This document shows, in pieces, positions 16,323 through 26,085 of a DNA stretch of 58,770 nt; positions within the stretch are counted from its first letter, which is position 1, and the number at the start of each line of letters is the position of its first letter. The position numbers and the translations under genes were made by a program. The notes under the pieces were generated by a model. The model made no database searches, was not told where the DNA came from, and saw only the letters and a program-made list of their open reading frames with translations. The stretch spans positions 1 through 58,770 of the forward strand of contig CAJTFE010000033.1 of the NCBI GenBank assembly GCA_910575725.1, written 5' to 3'. This stretch comes from Clostridia bacterium (GTDB taxonomy: Bacteria; Bacillota; Clostridia; Lachnospirales; Lachnospiraceae).

Positions 16323-17705
16323 ATGGCGAAAGATATTTCAAAGTATGAATATGGCAAAATGTGCTCAGATATTTTGGAAGCAATTGGAGGAAGCCAGAAC
16401 ATTAAGACAGTTTTTCACTGCATAACCCGGTTACGAATTGTTCCGATCAGTACGGAACTGGTAAATATGGATAAATTAGATAGTGTGAGCGGTCTTTTGA
16501 AAGTTGTTGAGTCAAGTGGACAGATACAGTGTGTTGTGGGAACCGATGTTCCTGAAGTATATGCTGACTTCTTGGAAATTGCGGACATCCGTGAAGGAGA
16601 GGAGAATGCTTCGGAAATCGGTGACAGTGTAGCTGAGGAAAAGAAGCCAAATCTTATTACCCGGGGGCTTAATACTCTGGCTTCCTGTGTGACACCGGGT
16701 TTGTATGCGATTGTTGCAGGCGGAATGATCAAAGGTATTGTTTCACTGGTAACCGCCCTTGGTCTGATTGCGGCTGACTCAGATATAATTACGGTTCTGA
16801 ATGCTGTAGGGGATGCTCCGTTTTATTTTATGCCGTTCATTATCGGATACGCAGCAGCAAAACGTTTTAAGGTTAAAGAAATATTTGGTATTATGACAGG
16901 TGGTATCTTGATGTATTCAACTTTCTTGTCGCCGGCAGAAGGTGTTAAAGGTTATAATTTCGGTTTATTTAATATTCCGGCTTATAATTATAAAGGTTCT
17001 ATATTCCCGGTTGTTTTATCCGTATGGCTGTTCTCGGTAGTGTTTCATTTTATTGATAAACGTATGCCGAAAAATTTGAGAATTGTGTTTTCCGGTTCTT
17101 TGTCATTTTTGATTACAGCACCGTTATTCCTTGGATTTGCGGCTCCTTTGGGAAACTGGATTGCAGTTGGTATGACAAGTGGTTTTGCATGGCTGTTTAC
17201 AAACGCAGGTCCTGTGGCAGGTGCCCTGTTCTGCGGAATCATTCCGTTGACAATTATTTTTGGTGTAAAAGGATGGTCTGCGATTGAACTTCAGAATCTG
17301 GAAACATTAGGACATGATCTTATGCTGCCTAATTTCTTCTACTCCAATTTAGCTGTGTCTGGGGCGGTTATTGCATATGCTTTGAAGATGAAGCCTGGTG
17401 AGAGAAGGTCTGCTGCAATTTCTACCGGGATGGTAACTGTTCTTGCAATTGCAGAACCAGCTTTATACGGTATTGCTTTACCCGAAAAGAAGCCATTATA
17501 TGCGGCTATGGCAGGAGGCGCAATAGCTGGTGCATTAGCAATGATTTTGGGAGTTGTTACATATGCATTTTCTGCTCCGGGAATAACAAGTATTGCGACC
17601 TATATGGATGAGGGAAATAACTTTTTGCGGTTATTAGTAGTTATGGCAGTTGCGTGGTTATCTTCATTTATCATTTCATTTCTTTTAAATAAAAAAGAAG
17701 TCTGA
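16323..17705 (+). CDS. PTS beta-glucoside-type EIIBC transporter
   Basis: This 460-aa protein has an EIIB domain with phospho-Cys33 in FHCITRLR and then an EIIC domain of about ten membrane spans. It has no EIIA domain, so it must borrow one; the EIIA of the nearby sucrose transporter is a candidate. GGAAGGAG precedes the ATG. The adjacent 6-phospho-beta-glucosidase remnant supports beta-glucoside specificity. With that hydrolase broken, imported sugar phosphate would need another enzyme. Confidence 0.88.
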   Translation: MAKDISKYEYGKMCSDILEAIGGSQNIKTVFHCITRLRIVPISTELVNMDKLDSVSGLLKVVESSGQIQCVVGTDVPEVYADFLEIADIREGEENASEIGDSVAEEKKPNLITRGLNTLASCVTPGLYAIVAGGMIKGIVSLVTALGLIAADSDIITVLNAVGDAPFYFMPFIIGYAAAKRFKVKEIFGIMTGGILMYSTFLSPAEGVKGYNFGLFNIPAYNYKGSIFPVVLSVWLFSVVFHFIDKRMPKNLRIVFSGSLSFLITAPLFLGFAAPLGNWIAVGMTSGFAWLFTNAGPVAGALFCGIIPLTIIFGVKGWSAIELQNLETLGHDLMLPNFFYSNLAVSGAVIAYALKMKPGERRSAAISTGMVTVLAIAEPALYGIALPEKKPLYAAMAGGAIAGALAMILGVVTYAFSAPGITSIATYMDEGNNFLRLLVVMAVAWLSSFIISFLLNKKEV

Positions 17706-17757
17706 GTAAAACATTAAAAAATAAAAACAGATCAAAGTATTTTAAAAAACAGGAGGT

Positions 17758-18480
<723 letters not shown>

Positions 18481-18503
18481 CTGCGGATGATCCTCCAGGC
18501 CAT

Positions 18504-19331
18504 TTACTTATTATTGGGCTTTTGCACCCGGTACTGACTGGGGCTTAAGCCTTTTTTCTTTTTAAAGAGCCTGGAGAAGTACAGAGTGTCCTCATAGCCT
18601 ACAGAGTGGGAGATGATTGCTACGGGCAGATCTGTAGATTTCAGGAGGGAGCAGGCTTTCCGGATGCGCAGGTCTAAGAGGTATTCCTTAAGGGAGGAAC
18701 CGGTAGCAGATTTGAACAGGCGGTGGAGATAAGAGCGGTTTAAACCCATGGAATCAGCCAGGCTTTGGACAGAGATCTTGTTGGAATAATTTGTCTCCAG
18801 GTAGGTGAGCGTTTCTTCCACATAGCTGATTTGCTTTTCCCCAGGAGTGTACTGTTCCCGGGGGAATTTGCTTGCAAGAAGAAACATGTATTCGTAGAGG
18901 ATGCTGTTCATCATAAGATCCCGGTTGGCGTTCAAGTGGCTGGCTTCAAACATTTTTTCGTGACAGAGGCGGATGCGGTCATCGTGGCCATAGTGAAAGA
19001 CCGGGGAAGACAGCAGAGAGGTGCGCTCTAAGTAGCCTTTGATCTTGACACCCTGGAAGCCTATCCAGGTGTAGATCCAGGGATCTTTGCGGTCAGCTTC
19101 ATAGTAGATAAGCTCATCGGGGCAGATGAGGAAGGCGTCGCCCTCTTTCAGATGGTACATGGTTTCTTTTGTTTTATAGTAGCCCTGGCCTCCCAGAATA
19201 TAGTGGATGAGGTAGCCGCTGCGGATGATGGGGCCATAGCTGTGGCCTGGGATGCAGGTTTCGTAGCCGCAGGTGTAGACGAAGGCGTCGAGGTTTTTGA
19301 AGTAGTCATTGGAGAAGAGGAAGTCTTTCAT
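18504..19331 (-). CDS. AraC-family regulator of the sucrose locus
   Basis: This 275-aa protein has an N-terminal cupin sensor (GHSYGPIIRSGYLIHYILGG) and a C-terminal AraC domain (LADSMGLNRSYLHRLFKSAT, then SHSVGYEDTLYFSRLFKKKKG). It diverges from the sucrose transporter gene. In many bacteria scr genes are run by LacI-type ScrR, so an AraC-type regulator is a variant arrangement. Control of scrAB is inferred from position. Confidence 0.87.
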   Translation of the reverse strand: MKDFLFSNDYFKNLDAFVYTCGYETCIPGHSYGPIIRSGYLIHYILGGQGYYKTKETMYHLKEGDAFLICPDELIYYEADRKDPWIYTWIGFQGVKIKGYLERTSLLSSPVFHYGHDDRIRLCHEKMFEASHLNANRDLMMNSILYEYMFLLASKFPREQYTPGEKQISYVEETLTYLETNYSNKISVQSLADSMGLNRSYLHRLFKSATGSSLKEYLLDLRIRKACSLLKSTDLPVAIISHSVGYEDTLYFSRLFKKKKGLSPSQYRVQKPNNK

Positions 19332-19433
19332 TTCGGGGGTCCTTTCTTTTTTAATGGGACGCTGCAGCCCTGGAAGAAATCCTTGGCATCAAAGAGAATG
19401 GTTTTGTCACAAGGGTGCATGAGAAGGCAACAT

Positions 19434-19463
19434 TTGTCCATGTTTTCTTTATTTTAATATAGT
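19434..19463 (+). promoter_or_regulatory. Probable promoter of scrA
   Basis: TTGTCC (19434-19439) and TATAGT (19458-19463) are 18 bases apart, 53 bases before the scrA start. The weak -35 box fits an activated promoter. Confidence 0.5.
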
Positions 19464-19516
19464 ATAGTTAAAATAACAAGAGCAGATCATAATCTGCAGA
19501 GAAAGGGGAGTATATA

Positions 19517-21445
19517 ATGGACGAAAAGAAGCGACAGAGATATCTTGCGATATCGGAAAAACTGACGGAACTGGTAGGAGGAAAAGACAACATTCAGGGC
19601 GTAGCCCACTGTGCCACCCGGCTTCGGATTGTTCTGGAGAACAATGATACGGCGGCTCTGAAGGCGATTGAGAACCTGGATCTGGCGAAGGGGGTGTTTG
19701 TGGCCGGGGATCAGCTTCAGATTATTTTTGGAGCCGGACTGGTGAACGATGTGTATGAGGTGTTTACGGAGTACACGGGAAAGCAGAATATGAGCCTGAG
19801 TGATCTGAAGACGGAGGCGAATAAGAAGATGAATCCTCTACAGAGAATCATTAAGGCGCTTTCAGATGTGTTTATTGATATTATGCCGGGTATTCTTGCG
19901 GCGGCTCTTCTGACGGGACTTTCCGGTGTGCTTGCGAATGTGGATCTGGTGCAGAACAGTGAAACCCTTTATGGCATAACAAGACTGATCAATATTTCTT
20001 CCGGCGCTATTTTCGGGTTTCTTCCTCTGGCGGTGTCCTACAGTGCATGTAAGCGGTTTGGAGGACGGCCGATTCTTGGTATTGTGATGGGATGTATTAT
20101 GCTGTCACCGAGCCTTGCGGATGCTTATGCGGCGGCACAGGGGACAGTGGAGGTTACTACGCTGCATCTTTTCGGACTGGGGGTAGACCTGGTCGGCTTC
20201 CAGGGCGGCATTATCGTGGCGCTTCTGATGGGTGTGGTAACGGCAAAGCTGGCTCTCTTTTTTGAGAAAAAGGTGCCGGAGGTGATTCGGCTTCTGGTTT
20301 CTCCGCTTCTTACGACTCTGGTCGGGGCGCTTTTGCTCTTTACGATTATCGGGCCTCTCGGAAGAGGGCTTGCTTCCGGTATTACCGGCGCTCTGGTGTG
20401 GATGACGCAGAATCTGGGTGTGTTTGGCTATGCCCTGTTTTCCGGGGTTCAGCAGCTTGTGGTGATTACGGGACTTCATCACATCTTCGGAGCGATTGAA
20501 GCGCAGCTTCTGGCGGATACGGGAAGAAATATTCTCAATCCTCTGATGTCGGTAGCTATGACGGCCCAGGGCGGTGCGGTTCTCGGATATCTGCTTCGGA
20601 ACCGGAAAGATGCAAAGACCCAGGAGCTTTGTATTCCCAGCTTTGTGTCTGTGCTTTTCGGAATTACGGAGCCGGCTCTGTTCGGCGTGAATGTGCGGTT
20701 TAAGTATCCTCTGATTGGCGGCTGCATCGGCGGCGCAATCGGCGGTGCGGTTGTTTACTTTACGAATCTGGCAGCCCTTGGTTTTGGAACAACGGTGGTT
20801 CCGGGAATCGCTCTGGCGGACCCGGCAGGTAATGGTTATGTAAACTATGTGATTGCCCATGTGATTGCTCTGGCAGCGGGCTTTGTGATGACTCTGGTTC
20901 TGAGCGGCTTTCAGAAGCAGGCTGCAGCTGTGGAAGGAAAGACGTCGGAGGTAAAGAATGCGGAAGAACCGGCTCCCGTAGTTCTGGCGGAGGCTGCGGA
21001 TTATAAGGAGGGAACCTTCCTTGCTTATACGGCCGGAGAGATGATTGCCATGGAGGATGTGAAGGATGAGACCTTCCGCAATAAGGTGCTTGGCGATGGC
21101 ATTGCCATTCAGCCGGAGGAAGGTGCGGTTTATGCTCCGGTGAATGCTGCGGTAGCCAGTGTGTTTGAGACGAAGCACGCTATCTGCCTGATGTCGGATG
21201 CCGGAGAGGAGATTCTGATTCACATTGGTGTGGATACGGTGAATCTTAAGGGTGAGCATTTTACCGCTTGTGTAAAGGATGGGGATCAGGTGAAGGCCGG
21301 ACAGCTTTTGATTAAATTTGACTTGAAAAAGATAGCCGAAAAAGGTTATGATACGATTATCCCCATGATTTTTACGGATCCGGAACATCAGCCGGATATG
21401 AGCGGATGGGAGCTTCGGAAGGTCCGGCATGGAGAACGCCTGTAA
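19517..21445 (+). CDS. scrA: PTS sucrose-type EIIBCA transporter
   Basis: This 642-aa protein has EIIB (phospho-Cys32 in AHCATRLR), EIIC (with the GLHHIFGAIEAQLL and FGITEPALFGVN motifs of sucrose and trehalose carriers) and a C-terminal EIIA (His569 in LIHIGVDTV). It takes up sucrose as sucrose 6-phosphate. AAAGGGGAG precedes the ATG. The hydrolase gene that follows supports sucrose over trehalose. The EIIA domain may also serve the neighbouring EIIBC that lacks one. Confidence 0.9.
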   Translation: MDEKKRQRYLAISEKLTELVGGKDNIQGVAHCATRLRIVLENNDTAALKAIENLDLAKGVFVAGDQLQIIFGAGLVNDVYEVFTEYTGKQNMSLSDLKTEANKKMNPLQRIIKALSDVFIDIMPGILAAALLTGLSGVLANVDLVQNSETLYGITRLINISSGAIFGFLPLAVSYSACKRFGGRPILGIVMGCIMLSPSLADAYAAAQGTVEVTTLHLFGLGVDLVGFQGGIIVALLMGVVTAKLALFFEKKVPEVIRLLVSPLLTTLVGALLLFTIIGPLGRGLASGITGALVWMTQNLGVFGYALFSGVQQLVVITGLHHIFGAIEAQLLADTGRNILNPLMSVAMTAQGGAVLGYLLRNRKDAKTQELCIPSFVSVLFGITEPALFGVNVRFKYPLIGGCIGGAIGGAVVYFTNLAALGFGTTVVPGIALADPAGNGYVNYVIAHVIALAAGFVMTLVLSGFQKQAAAVEGKTSEVKNAEEPAPVVLAEAADYKEGTFLAYTAGEMIAMEDVKDETFRNKVLGDGIAIQPEEGAVYAPVNAAVASVFETKHAICLMSDAGEEILIHIGVDTVNLKGEHFTACVKDGDQVKAGQLLIKFDLKKIAEKGYDTIIPMIFTDPEHQPDMSGWELRKVRHGERL

Positions 21446-21524
21446 GTAAGGCTTTATAAGTCCGGTGTTCCCGAAGAGGCCGGCGGACTTTGTTCGATAA
21501 GGCGTTGGTTATCAGATTGGGAAG

Positions 21525-21560
21525 GGGTCAGGTGGACAGATAAAAATGTCCGTCTGGCCC
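21525..21560 (+). other. Stem-loop between scrA and scrB
   Basis: A fully paired 14-bp stem with three G-U pairs (21525-21538 with 21547-21560) lies 40 bases before scrB. A weaker 7-bp stem sits just after the scrA stop. They may stabilise or partly terminate the message between the two genes. Confidence 0.45.
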
Positions 21561-21599
21561 ATTAAGAGAAATTGCAGAACTGGAATGGAGAATACAGCA

Positions 21600-23027
21600 A
21601 TGGTGAAAAGTCCAATGAAAAAGGAAGCTTATCGGAAGCATTTTCAGGAAAGGAAAGAGTGGTATGATCGGGTGCAGAAAGACCCCATGCGGCTTCAGTA
21701 TCATATTCAGCCGCCCATGGGATGGCTCAACGATCCCAACGGACTGTGCCAGAAGGACGGTATCTATCATATTTATTTTCAATATTGTCCCTTTTACCCA
21801 GAGCTTGGAAGCATTTTCTGGGGGCATATGACCACAAAAGATTTTATACATTACGAAGAGCATGAGCCTGCAGTGTATCCGGATACCCAGTGGGACTGTA
21901 ACGGGCCCTACAGCGGCTCTGCTTACCAGGAAAACGGAACCATTTATTTCTTTTATACGGGAAATGTCCGCTATGAGGGCAGCTATAACTATGTGACGGA
22001 CGGAAGAGAGCAGAACACAATTCTCGTTACTTCCAGGGATGGATTTACATTTTCCGAAAAACAGCTTTTGATGAAAAATGAGGACTATCCGGCGGATATG
22101 AGCAGGCATGTGCGCGATCCCCAGGTGTTCCGGGAAAATGACCGGTATTTTATGATTCAGGGGGCGCGCAGTGTGAAGGATGAGGGTTCGATTCTTCTGT
22201 TTGAGAGTGAGGATTTGATACACTGGTCTTATAAGCTGAGATTTCAGCCAGAGAAGCCCTTTGGGTATATGTGGGAGTGTCCCAATTATCTGAAAATCGG
22301 GGATCGCAGATTTCTCTTTACCTGTCCTCAGGGCGTGCCCAGAGACGGCTTTGAGTTTGCCAATGTGTATCAGTGCGGCTGGTTTTCCCTGGATTATGAT
22401 TTTAAGGGAGAAAATTACGTGCTTGGAGCTTTCCATTCTCTGGACAGGGGCTTTGATTTCTATGCGCCTCAGGTATTTCAGGATGAGGCCGGACGGTGGA
22501 TTCTGTTCGGCTGGATGGCTGTGCCGGACGCCGGGTATGAGGAGCCGACCCTTGCCAGAGGATGGATTCATGCGCTGACGATTCCGCGGGAGCTTTATGT
22601 GAATGATGCAGGCCTGTTGTGCCAGAGGCCCCTAAAGGAGCTTAAGAGACTTAGAAAGGAGAAAGCTTCTGGAAAGCTTTCGGAGGGTCTTAAGCGGTGG
22701 ACATCACCCTGCTTTGAGCTGAAGTTTCTTATGGAAGAGGGAGCAGAAGACTTTGAACTGCATCTTCGGGAATCTGTGGTACTGGCTTATAAAGACAGGG
22801 TGCTGAAGCTCGATATGACGGGATGTGGAAGTGGAAGAACGGTGCGCAGATTAAAGACAGAGAAACTTTGGAAGCTTCAGATTTTTTCAGATACTTCCAG
22901 TCTGGAGATCTTTGTCAATGACGGAGCGGACGTATTTACCAGCCGTATCTACGATTCGATGGAGAACCTGCAGATTCGGATGGCGGAAGGGAAAATACAG
23001 GGAACCTGGGAGTACTATTCCCTTTGA
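21600..23027 (+). CDS. scrB: Sucrose-6-phosphate hydrolase (GH32)
   Basis: This 475-aa enzyme splits sucrose 6-phosphate into glucose 6-phosphate and fructose. GH32 motifs are present: nucleophile Asp45 in WLNDPNG, the RDPQVF motif with the stabilising Asp, and acid/base Glu in WECPN. A C-terminal beta-sandwich follows. The ATG at 21600 is chosen for its distance from GGAG; in-frame ATGs lie at 21546 and 21585. Fructose made here could feed glycolysis after phosphorylation by an enzyme not seen in the locus. Confidence 0.92.
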   Translation: MVKSPMKKEAYRKHFQERKEWYDRVQKDPMRLQYHIQPPMGWLNDPNGLCQKDGIYHIYFQYCPFYPELGSIFWGHMTTKDFIHYEEHEPAVYPDTQWDCNGPYSGSAYQENGTIYFFYTGNVRYEGSYNYVTDGREQNTILVTSRDGFTFSEKQLLMKNEDYPADMSRHVRDPQVFRENDRYFMIQGARSVKDEGSILLFESEDLIHWSYKLRFQPEKPFGYMWECPNYLKIGDRRFLFTCPQGVPRDGFEFANVYQCGWFSLDYDFKGENYVLGAFHSLDRGFDFYAPQVFQDEAGRWILFGWMAVPDAGYEEPTLARGWIHALTIPRELYVNDAGLLCQRPLKELKRLRKEKASGKLSEGLKRWTSPCFELKFLMEEGAEDFELHLRESVVLAYKDRVLKLDMTGCGSGRTVRRLKTEKLWKLQIFSDTSSLEIFVNDGADVFTSRIYDSMENLQIRMAEGKIQGTWEYYSL

Positions 23028-23107
23028 TTAGAAAATGAATTTCGTATAGCGTTTAAGGGAAGAATAAAAGCATATTGTTTATGGAATCAAATATTGCACG
23101 GAAAATC

Positions 23108-23136
23108 TTTTCTTTCCTTTTTTCTTATAGTATAAT
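23108..23136 (+). promoter_or_regulatory. Probable promoter of the Uma2 gene
   Basis: A perfect TATAAT at 23131-23136 lies 17 bases after the weak -35 TTTTCT. It falls about 110 bases before the Uma2-family gene. Confidence 0.45.
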
Positions 23137-23243
23137 AGTAACAACGATTCAGCAGCCTTGTATGTCAATTGAACAGAGACGAAAAATACTTATGTAAACA
23201 AAATGCCGGACAGATGATCCTGACAAAGAAGGGATGTGATAAT

Positions 23244-23804
23244 ATGCCAATGTTGAAGGATGACCATCGGAAACAGGAAAAAATGAATGGTGTAATTTAT
23301 GATATGTCACCGTCTGCAGGTTATAAGCATGGGATTATTAATAATAACATCAATACAATTATAAAGACAGGCTTAAAAGACAGTCTTTGTCTTGTATTTA
23401 TGGAAAATCTCGATTTCCAATATCATCCGGAAGAAAACGACGACTATGTGATTCCGGATGTTATGATTATCTGTGACAGAAAGCATCTGAAAGGCGGAAC
23501 CTACAGCGGAGTCCCCAAATTTATCGTGGAGACCTTAAGCCCGTCAACAGCCCTTAGAGATAAAACAGATAAAATGCGTGCATACGAGAAAGCGGGTGTA
23601 AAGGAATACTGGATCGTATCCCCACAGGGAAAATCTGTTGAGATTTATTATCTGACAGAAGGCAGATATATACTGACCTATCATTATATTCTTGAGGATG
23701 ATCCGGCGGAAGAGCACTATAATGCAAAGACCGAGATTGCGCTGACCGGATTTCCGCAGATTACTATGAAGCTCGAAGATATCTTTGAAGGAATGGAACC
23801 ATAA
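23244..23804 (+). CDS. Uma2-family protein (DUF820, PD-(D/E)XK fold)
   Basis: This 186-aa protein has the Uma2 pattern: YDMSPSAGYKHG near the start, then PDVMIICD, IVETLSPST and KMRAYEKAGVKEYWIV. The Asp, Glu and Lys residues form a PD-(D/E)XK nuclease-like core. Uma2 proteins are widespread, often multi-copy, and their role is not settled. The start at 23244 has an AAGGGATG site. An upstream in-frame ATG at 23169 is less likely. Confidence 0.82.
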   Translation: MPMLKDDHRKQEKMNGVIYDMSPSAGYKHGIINNNINTIIKTGLKDSLCLVFMENLDFQYHPEENDDYVIPDVMIICDRKHLKGGTYSGVPKFIVETLSPSTALRDKTDKMRAYEKAGVKEYWIVSPQGKSVEIYYLTEGRYILTYHYILEDDPAEEHYNAKTEIALTGFPQITMKLEDIFEGMEP

Positions 23805-23846
23805 TCACCCAGTATTAAGACTCAGTTTAAGACAGGAGAACAAGCT

Positions 23847-24563
23847 ATGAGCATCACAGGAACACAGACCAGTATTTATAACGGATTAACCTTTGGCCCA
23901 TATCTCAAAAAAAGCGCGGATGAAAGCCGTTCAGACACAACGGAAAGGAGCTTTCAAAACCTGCTCAGGCAAGGCGGCCAAGATAAGCAGGACCTCGCAG
24001 GCGAAGAAGCAGAATCCACAGTCCAGGCCGAAGTAGAAGAAGCAAAAAAGCTGCTAAAAAACTACCAGACTGTCTTGGTAAAAGAGATCCTCTACGGCAC
24101 CTCCAACGCCCAATACCAGGAAGAAAAGAAGCGGAACAAAAAATACCAGCTCTTCAAGTCCGACAACGGTGTCTTCGGCGACAAAACCCTGGAAGAAATG
24201 GTAAACCCAACCGACAATCCAAAAGCCACCTGGAACAGCGCCCAGTCCAAAAAGCTGACAAAAGACCAGCTTCGTTATTTAAAAGAAAATTACAATATAA
24301 CAGACATATCAAACGAAGACTTCTGCGGAATTCTCATGGAGCTGGTCGATATGCAGGTTCTTTCCCGCGAAGAAGCCGAAAAATACCTGCTGCGTGACGT
24401 TCAGGCCGAAGTCGCCCAGACAGGATACAGAGTTACAAGCCAGAAAGCCGCCGAAAAAGAAGCAGAACTCGAAAGAATGCAGAACAGCCAGATTTTGCAG
24501 GAGCTCCTGCAGCAGCTCTTAGAAAACAAAGAAGACTTAAAAACTGTTTACCCAACAACGTAA
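23847..24563 (+). CDS. Uncharacterised soluble helical protein
   Basis: This 238-aa protein begins MSITGTQTSIYNGLTFGPYL and continues with long charged helices and a Gln/Glu/Lys-rich C-terminus (ILQELLQQLLENKEDL). It has no signal peptide or membrane span. I do not recognise a family with certainty. GACAGGAG precedes the ATG. A large palindrome begins two bases after its stop and may end its message. Confidence 0.6.
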   Translation: MSITGTQTSIYNGLTFGPYLKKSADESRSDTTERSFQNLLRQGGQDKQDLAGEEAESTVQAEVEEAKKLLKNYQTVLVKEILYGTSNAQYQEEKKRNKKYQLFKSDNGVFGDKTLEEMVNPTDNPKATWNSAQSKKLTKDQLRYLKENYNITDISNEDFCGILMELVDMQVLSREEAEKYLLRDVQAEVAQTGYRVTSQKAAEKEAELERMQNSQILQELLQQLLENKEDLKTVYPTT

Positions 24564-24565
24564 AT

Positions 24566-24741
24566 GGGTCTGGAGCAAGATAAGCCCGGAGGCTTTTCCG
24601 ATATCAGGTGTCCGGCTGTTCGCGAACGCTCTGTCTGCTCTGAGCGGACAAAGGTAATGTCCGTTCAGAGCAGACAGAGTGTACGTGAACCGTCCGAACA
24701 CGGATATGGAAAAGTCTCCGGGCTTATCTTGCTCCGGACCC
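24566..24741. repeat. 176-bp imperfect palindrome
   Basis: The two arms, each about 84 bases, match in inverted orientation at roughly 85-90% of positions by eye; the first 26 bases of each arm differ at a single site. The centre is near 24655. It fills the gap between the convergent genes ending at 24563 and 24750. Transcribed from either side it would fold into a very long hairpin. It could be a MITE-like palindromic element or an oversized bidirectional terminator. Confidence 0.85.
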
Positions 24742-24749
24742 TGCATAAC

Positions 24750-25439
24750 CTAAAGAATCCCCAAAACCTCATTCAAATCCCGAATCTCAAAATCCACCCG
24801 TGCCTCCGTATCATTCACACCCCCATCCGGATTATACCAGCAAGTCCGAATCCCGGCATAAGTCCCCCCTAAGATATCACTCGTCAGTGAATCTCCTACA
24901 ATCAGTACCCGGTTGCGATCCACATCCCCAATCTTCGCAAAAACACAATCAAAAAACTCCTTCGCCGGCTTCTCAAACCCAATCTCCTCCGACAAAAACA
25001 CCCCATCTATCAGCATATCAAACCCAGAATTTTGAAGCTTCTTCGTCTGCGCCGTCACAGTCCCGTTGGACACCACATACTGTCGAAGCTTCCCGGCCAG
25101 AGAAGCCACCAGCTCCTTGCTGTGATCACAAAACACAACCGTATCCCCGAGGCGCACCTGATAAGCTTCATTAAACCGTTCGCTTAAAGACGGATCAATC
25201 CCTTCTGCGGAAAAAAATTCCTCAAACCGTCCAATCAGAATCTGCTGCTTTGTCATTTCCCTGCGTTCCAGCCGGTTCCAATATTTCCGGTTAATAACCG
25301 AATACCGCCGAAGCATCTCATCTGAACACTCTCCCAATCCGAATTCCAGAAAGAGAGAACGGATAGCCGCCTTCTCCGCCTCCAAAAAGTTAAGCAGCGT
25401 TCCGTCCACATCCCATAAAATAACATCAAAGTTTTTCAT
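24750..25439 (-). CDS. HAD-family phosphatase, YjjG/YfnB type
   Basis: This 229-aa protein has HAD motif I WDVDGTLLNF (nucleophile Asp), motif II VVSNGT, motif III Lys in FEKPAKEFF and motif IV VGDSLTSDILGG. The pattern matches YjjG-like noncanonical nucleotide 5'-phosphatases. It is transcribed from downstream of ssrA, and a copy of the interspersed leader repeat lies just before its start. It probably cleans up modified nucleotides; the substrate is not proven. Confidence 0.85.
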   Translation of the reverse strand: MKNFDVILWDVDGTLLNFLEAEKAAIRSLFLEFGLGECSDEMLRRYSVINRKYWNRLERREMTKQQILIGRFEEFFSAEGIDPSLSERFNEAYQVRLGDTVVFCDHSKELVASLAGKLRQYVVSNGTVTAQTKKLQNSGFDMLIDGVFLSEEIGFEKPAKEFFDCVFAKIGDVDRNRVLIVGDSLTSDILGGTYAGIRTCWYNPDGGVNDTEARVDFEIRDLNEVLGIL

Positions 25440-25448
25440 AGCTTTTTT

Positions 25449-25497
25449 CTCCTACTATTTAAAGTCGCTGCGCAACAGCACTAAAGGGTAAAGCTGC
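25449..25497 (-). repeat. Interspersed leader repeat, copy 3
   Basis: The core of the repeat seen at 3609 and 32281 lies here on the minus strand, ending in GTAGGAG 10 bases before the HAD gene start. The outer part (the first 20 bases of the other copies) is different. Confidence 0.75.
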
Positions 25498-25551
25498 TCC
25501 CTGCGGGCCTCCTGCTTTATAGAGTCCTGCCGCAAGGACAGAAAAAACCGT

Positions 25552-25590
25552 AAAAAACGGAAACTCCATAACAAAGAGTTTCCGTTTTTT
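25552..25590 (-). terminator. Terminator of ssrA
   Basis: An about 14-bp stem with AAAAAC and GTTTTTT flanks lies directly after the 3' end of tmRNA on the minus strand. It is also T-tailed in the other direction. Confidence 0.85.
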
Positions 25591-25593
25591 AAG

Positions 25594-25930
25594 TGGACCT
25601 GAGGGGAATCGAACCCCTGTCCGAAAGCCTGTTCCCTGTTCTTCTACTATCATAGTCAGTTCTTTGACATTCCCTCCGCCGGCCGGGAACTAACACCCTG
25701 ACGGTTTCAGTAGCTTCATAATACGCCCATGCGCGCAAAGCTTAACGCAAGTCGTTTCCTGCATAGTCGATGCCGGATTCTTAAAGTGCAGGTGCTCTAA
25801 GGCCGACAGCTGCCATTAGGCAGCGTATGCTAAATTGTCTTCAGCGTTTATATTTAGATTCGCGATTTGACGCATCGCCTGCGGATAGCTTCACCAGCTG
25901 CGAGACCCCCGTCGAAACCAGTACAAGCCC
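25594..25930 (-). ncRNA. ssrA: tmRNA (transfer-messenger RNA)
   Basis: tmRNA frees stalled ribosomes and tags the unfinished protein. The 3' end has a tRNA-like T arm (AGGGG, TTCGATT loop, CCCCT) and the acceptor strand CAGGTCC with A73. The 5' strand GGGCTTG pairs with it throughout, including the G3-U70 pair used by alanyl-tRNA synthetase. CCA is not encoded. The tag frame reads NAEDNLAYAA and stops with TAA. The 5' part has the usual TGGTTTCGACGGGG. The gene is about 337 bases long. Confidence 0.95.
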
Positions 25931-25953
25931 CTGTAGGGTAAGTCTGTTTTTAT

Positions 25954-25982
25954 AGTATATCCCAAATGCATCCCCTTTGCAA
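25954..25982 (-). promoter_or_regulatory. Promoter of ssrA
   Basis: On the minus strand TTGCAA (25977-25982) and TATACT (25954-25959) are 17 bases apart. Transcription would begin near 25947, about 17 bases before the mature tmRNA 5' end. Confidence 0.8.
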
Positions 25983-26014
25983 CTGTTTTTTTACATTTCC
26001 CCCTGTTTTGTAAA

Positions 26015-26042
26015 TTGTATTTGCCTGGGGATTTGCTAAAAT
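26015..26042 (+). promoter_or_regulatory. Promoter of the fatty acid operon
   Basis: TTGTAT (26015-26020) and TAAAAT (26037-26042) are 16 bases apart, 44 bases before fabH. I see neither a FapR-type nor a FabT-type operator around it, so the regulator is not identified from sequence. Confidence 0.6.
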
Positions 26043-26085
26043 TTAAATCAGTTCACAAAGTAAACAGCAACAGCAGAGGTATCAA

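Noticed and set aside
24564..24872. Frames through the large palindrome on both strands
   Set aside because: The arms encode similar peptides on opposite strands only because they are inverted copies. No start signals support them.
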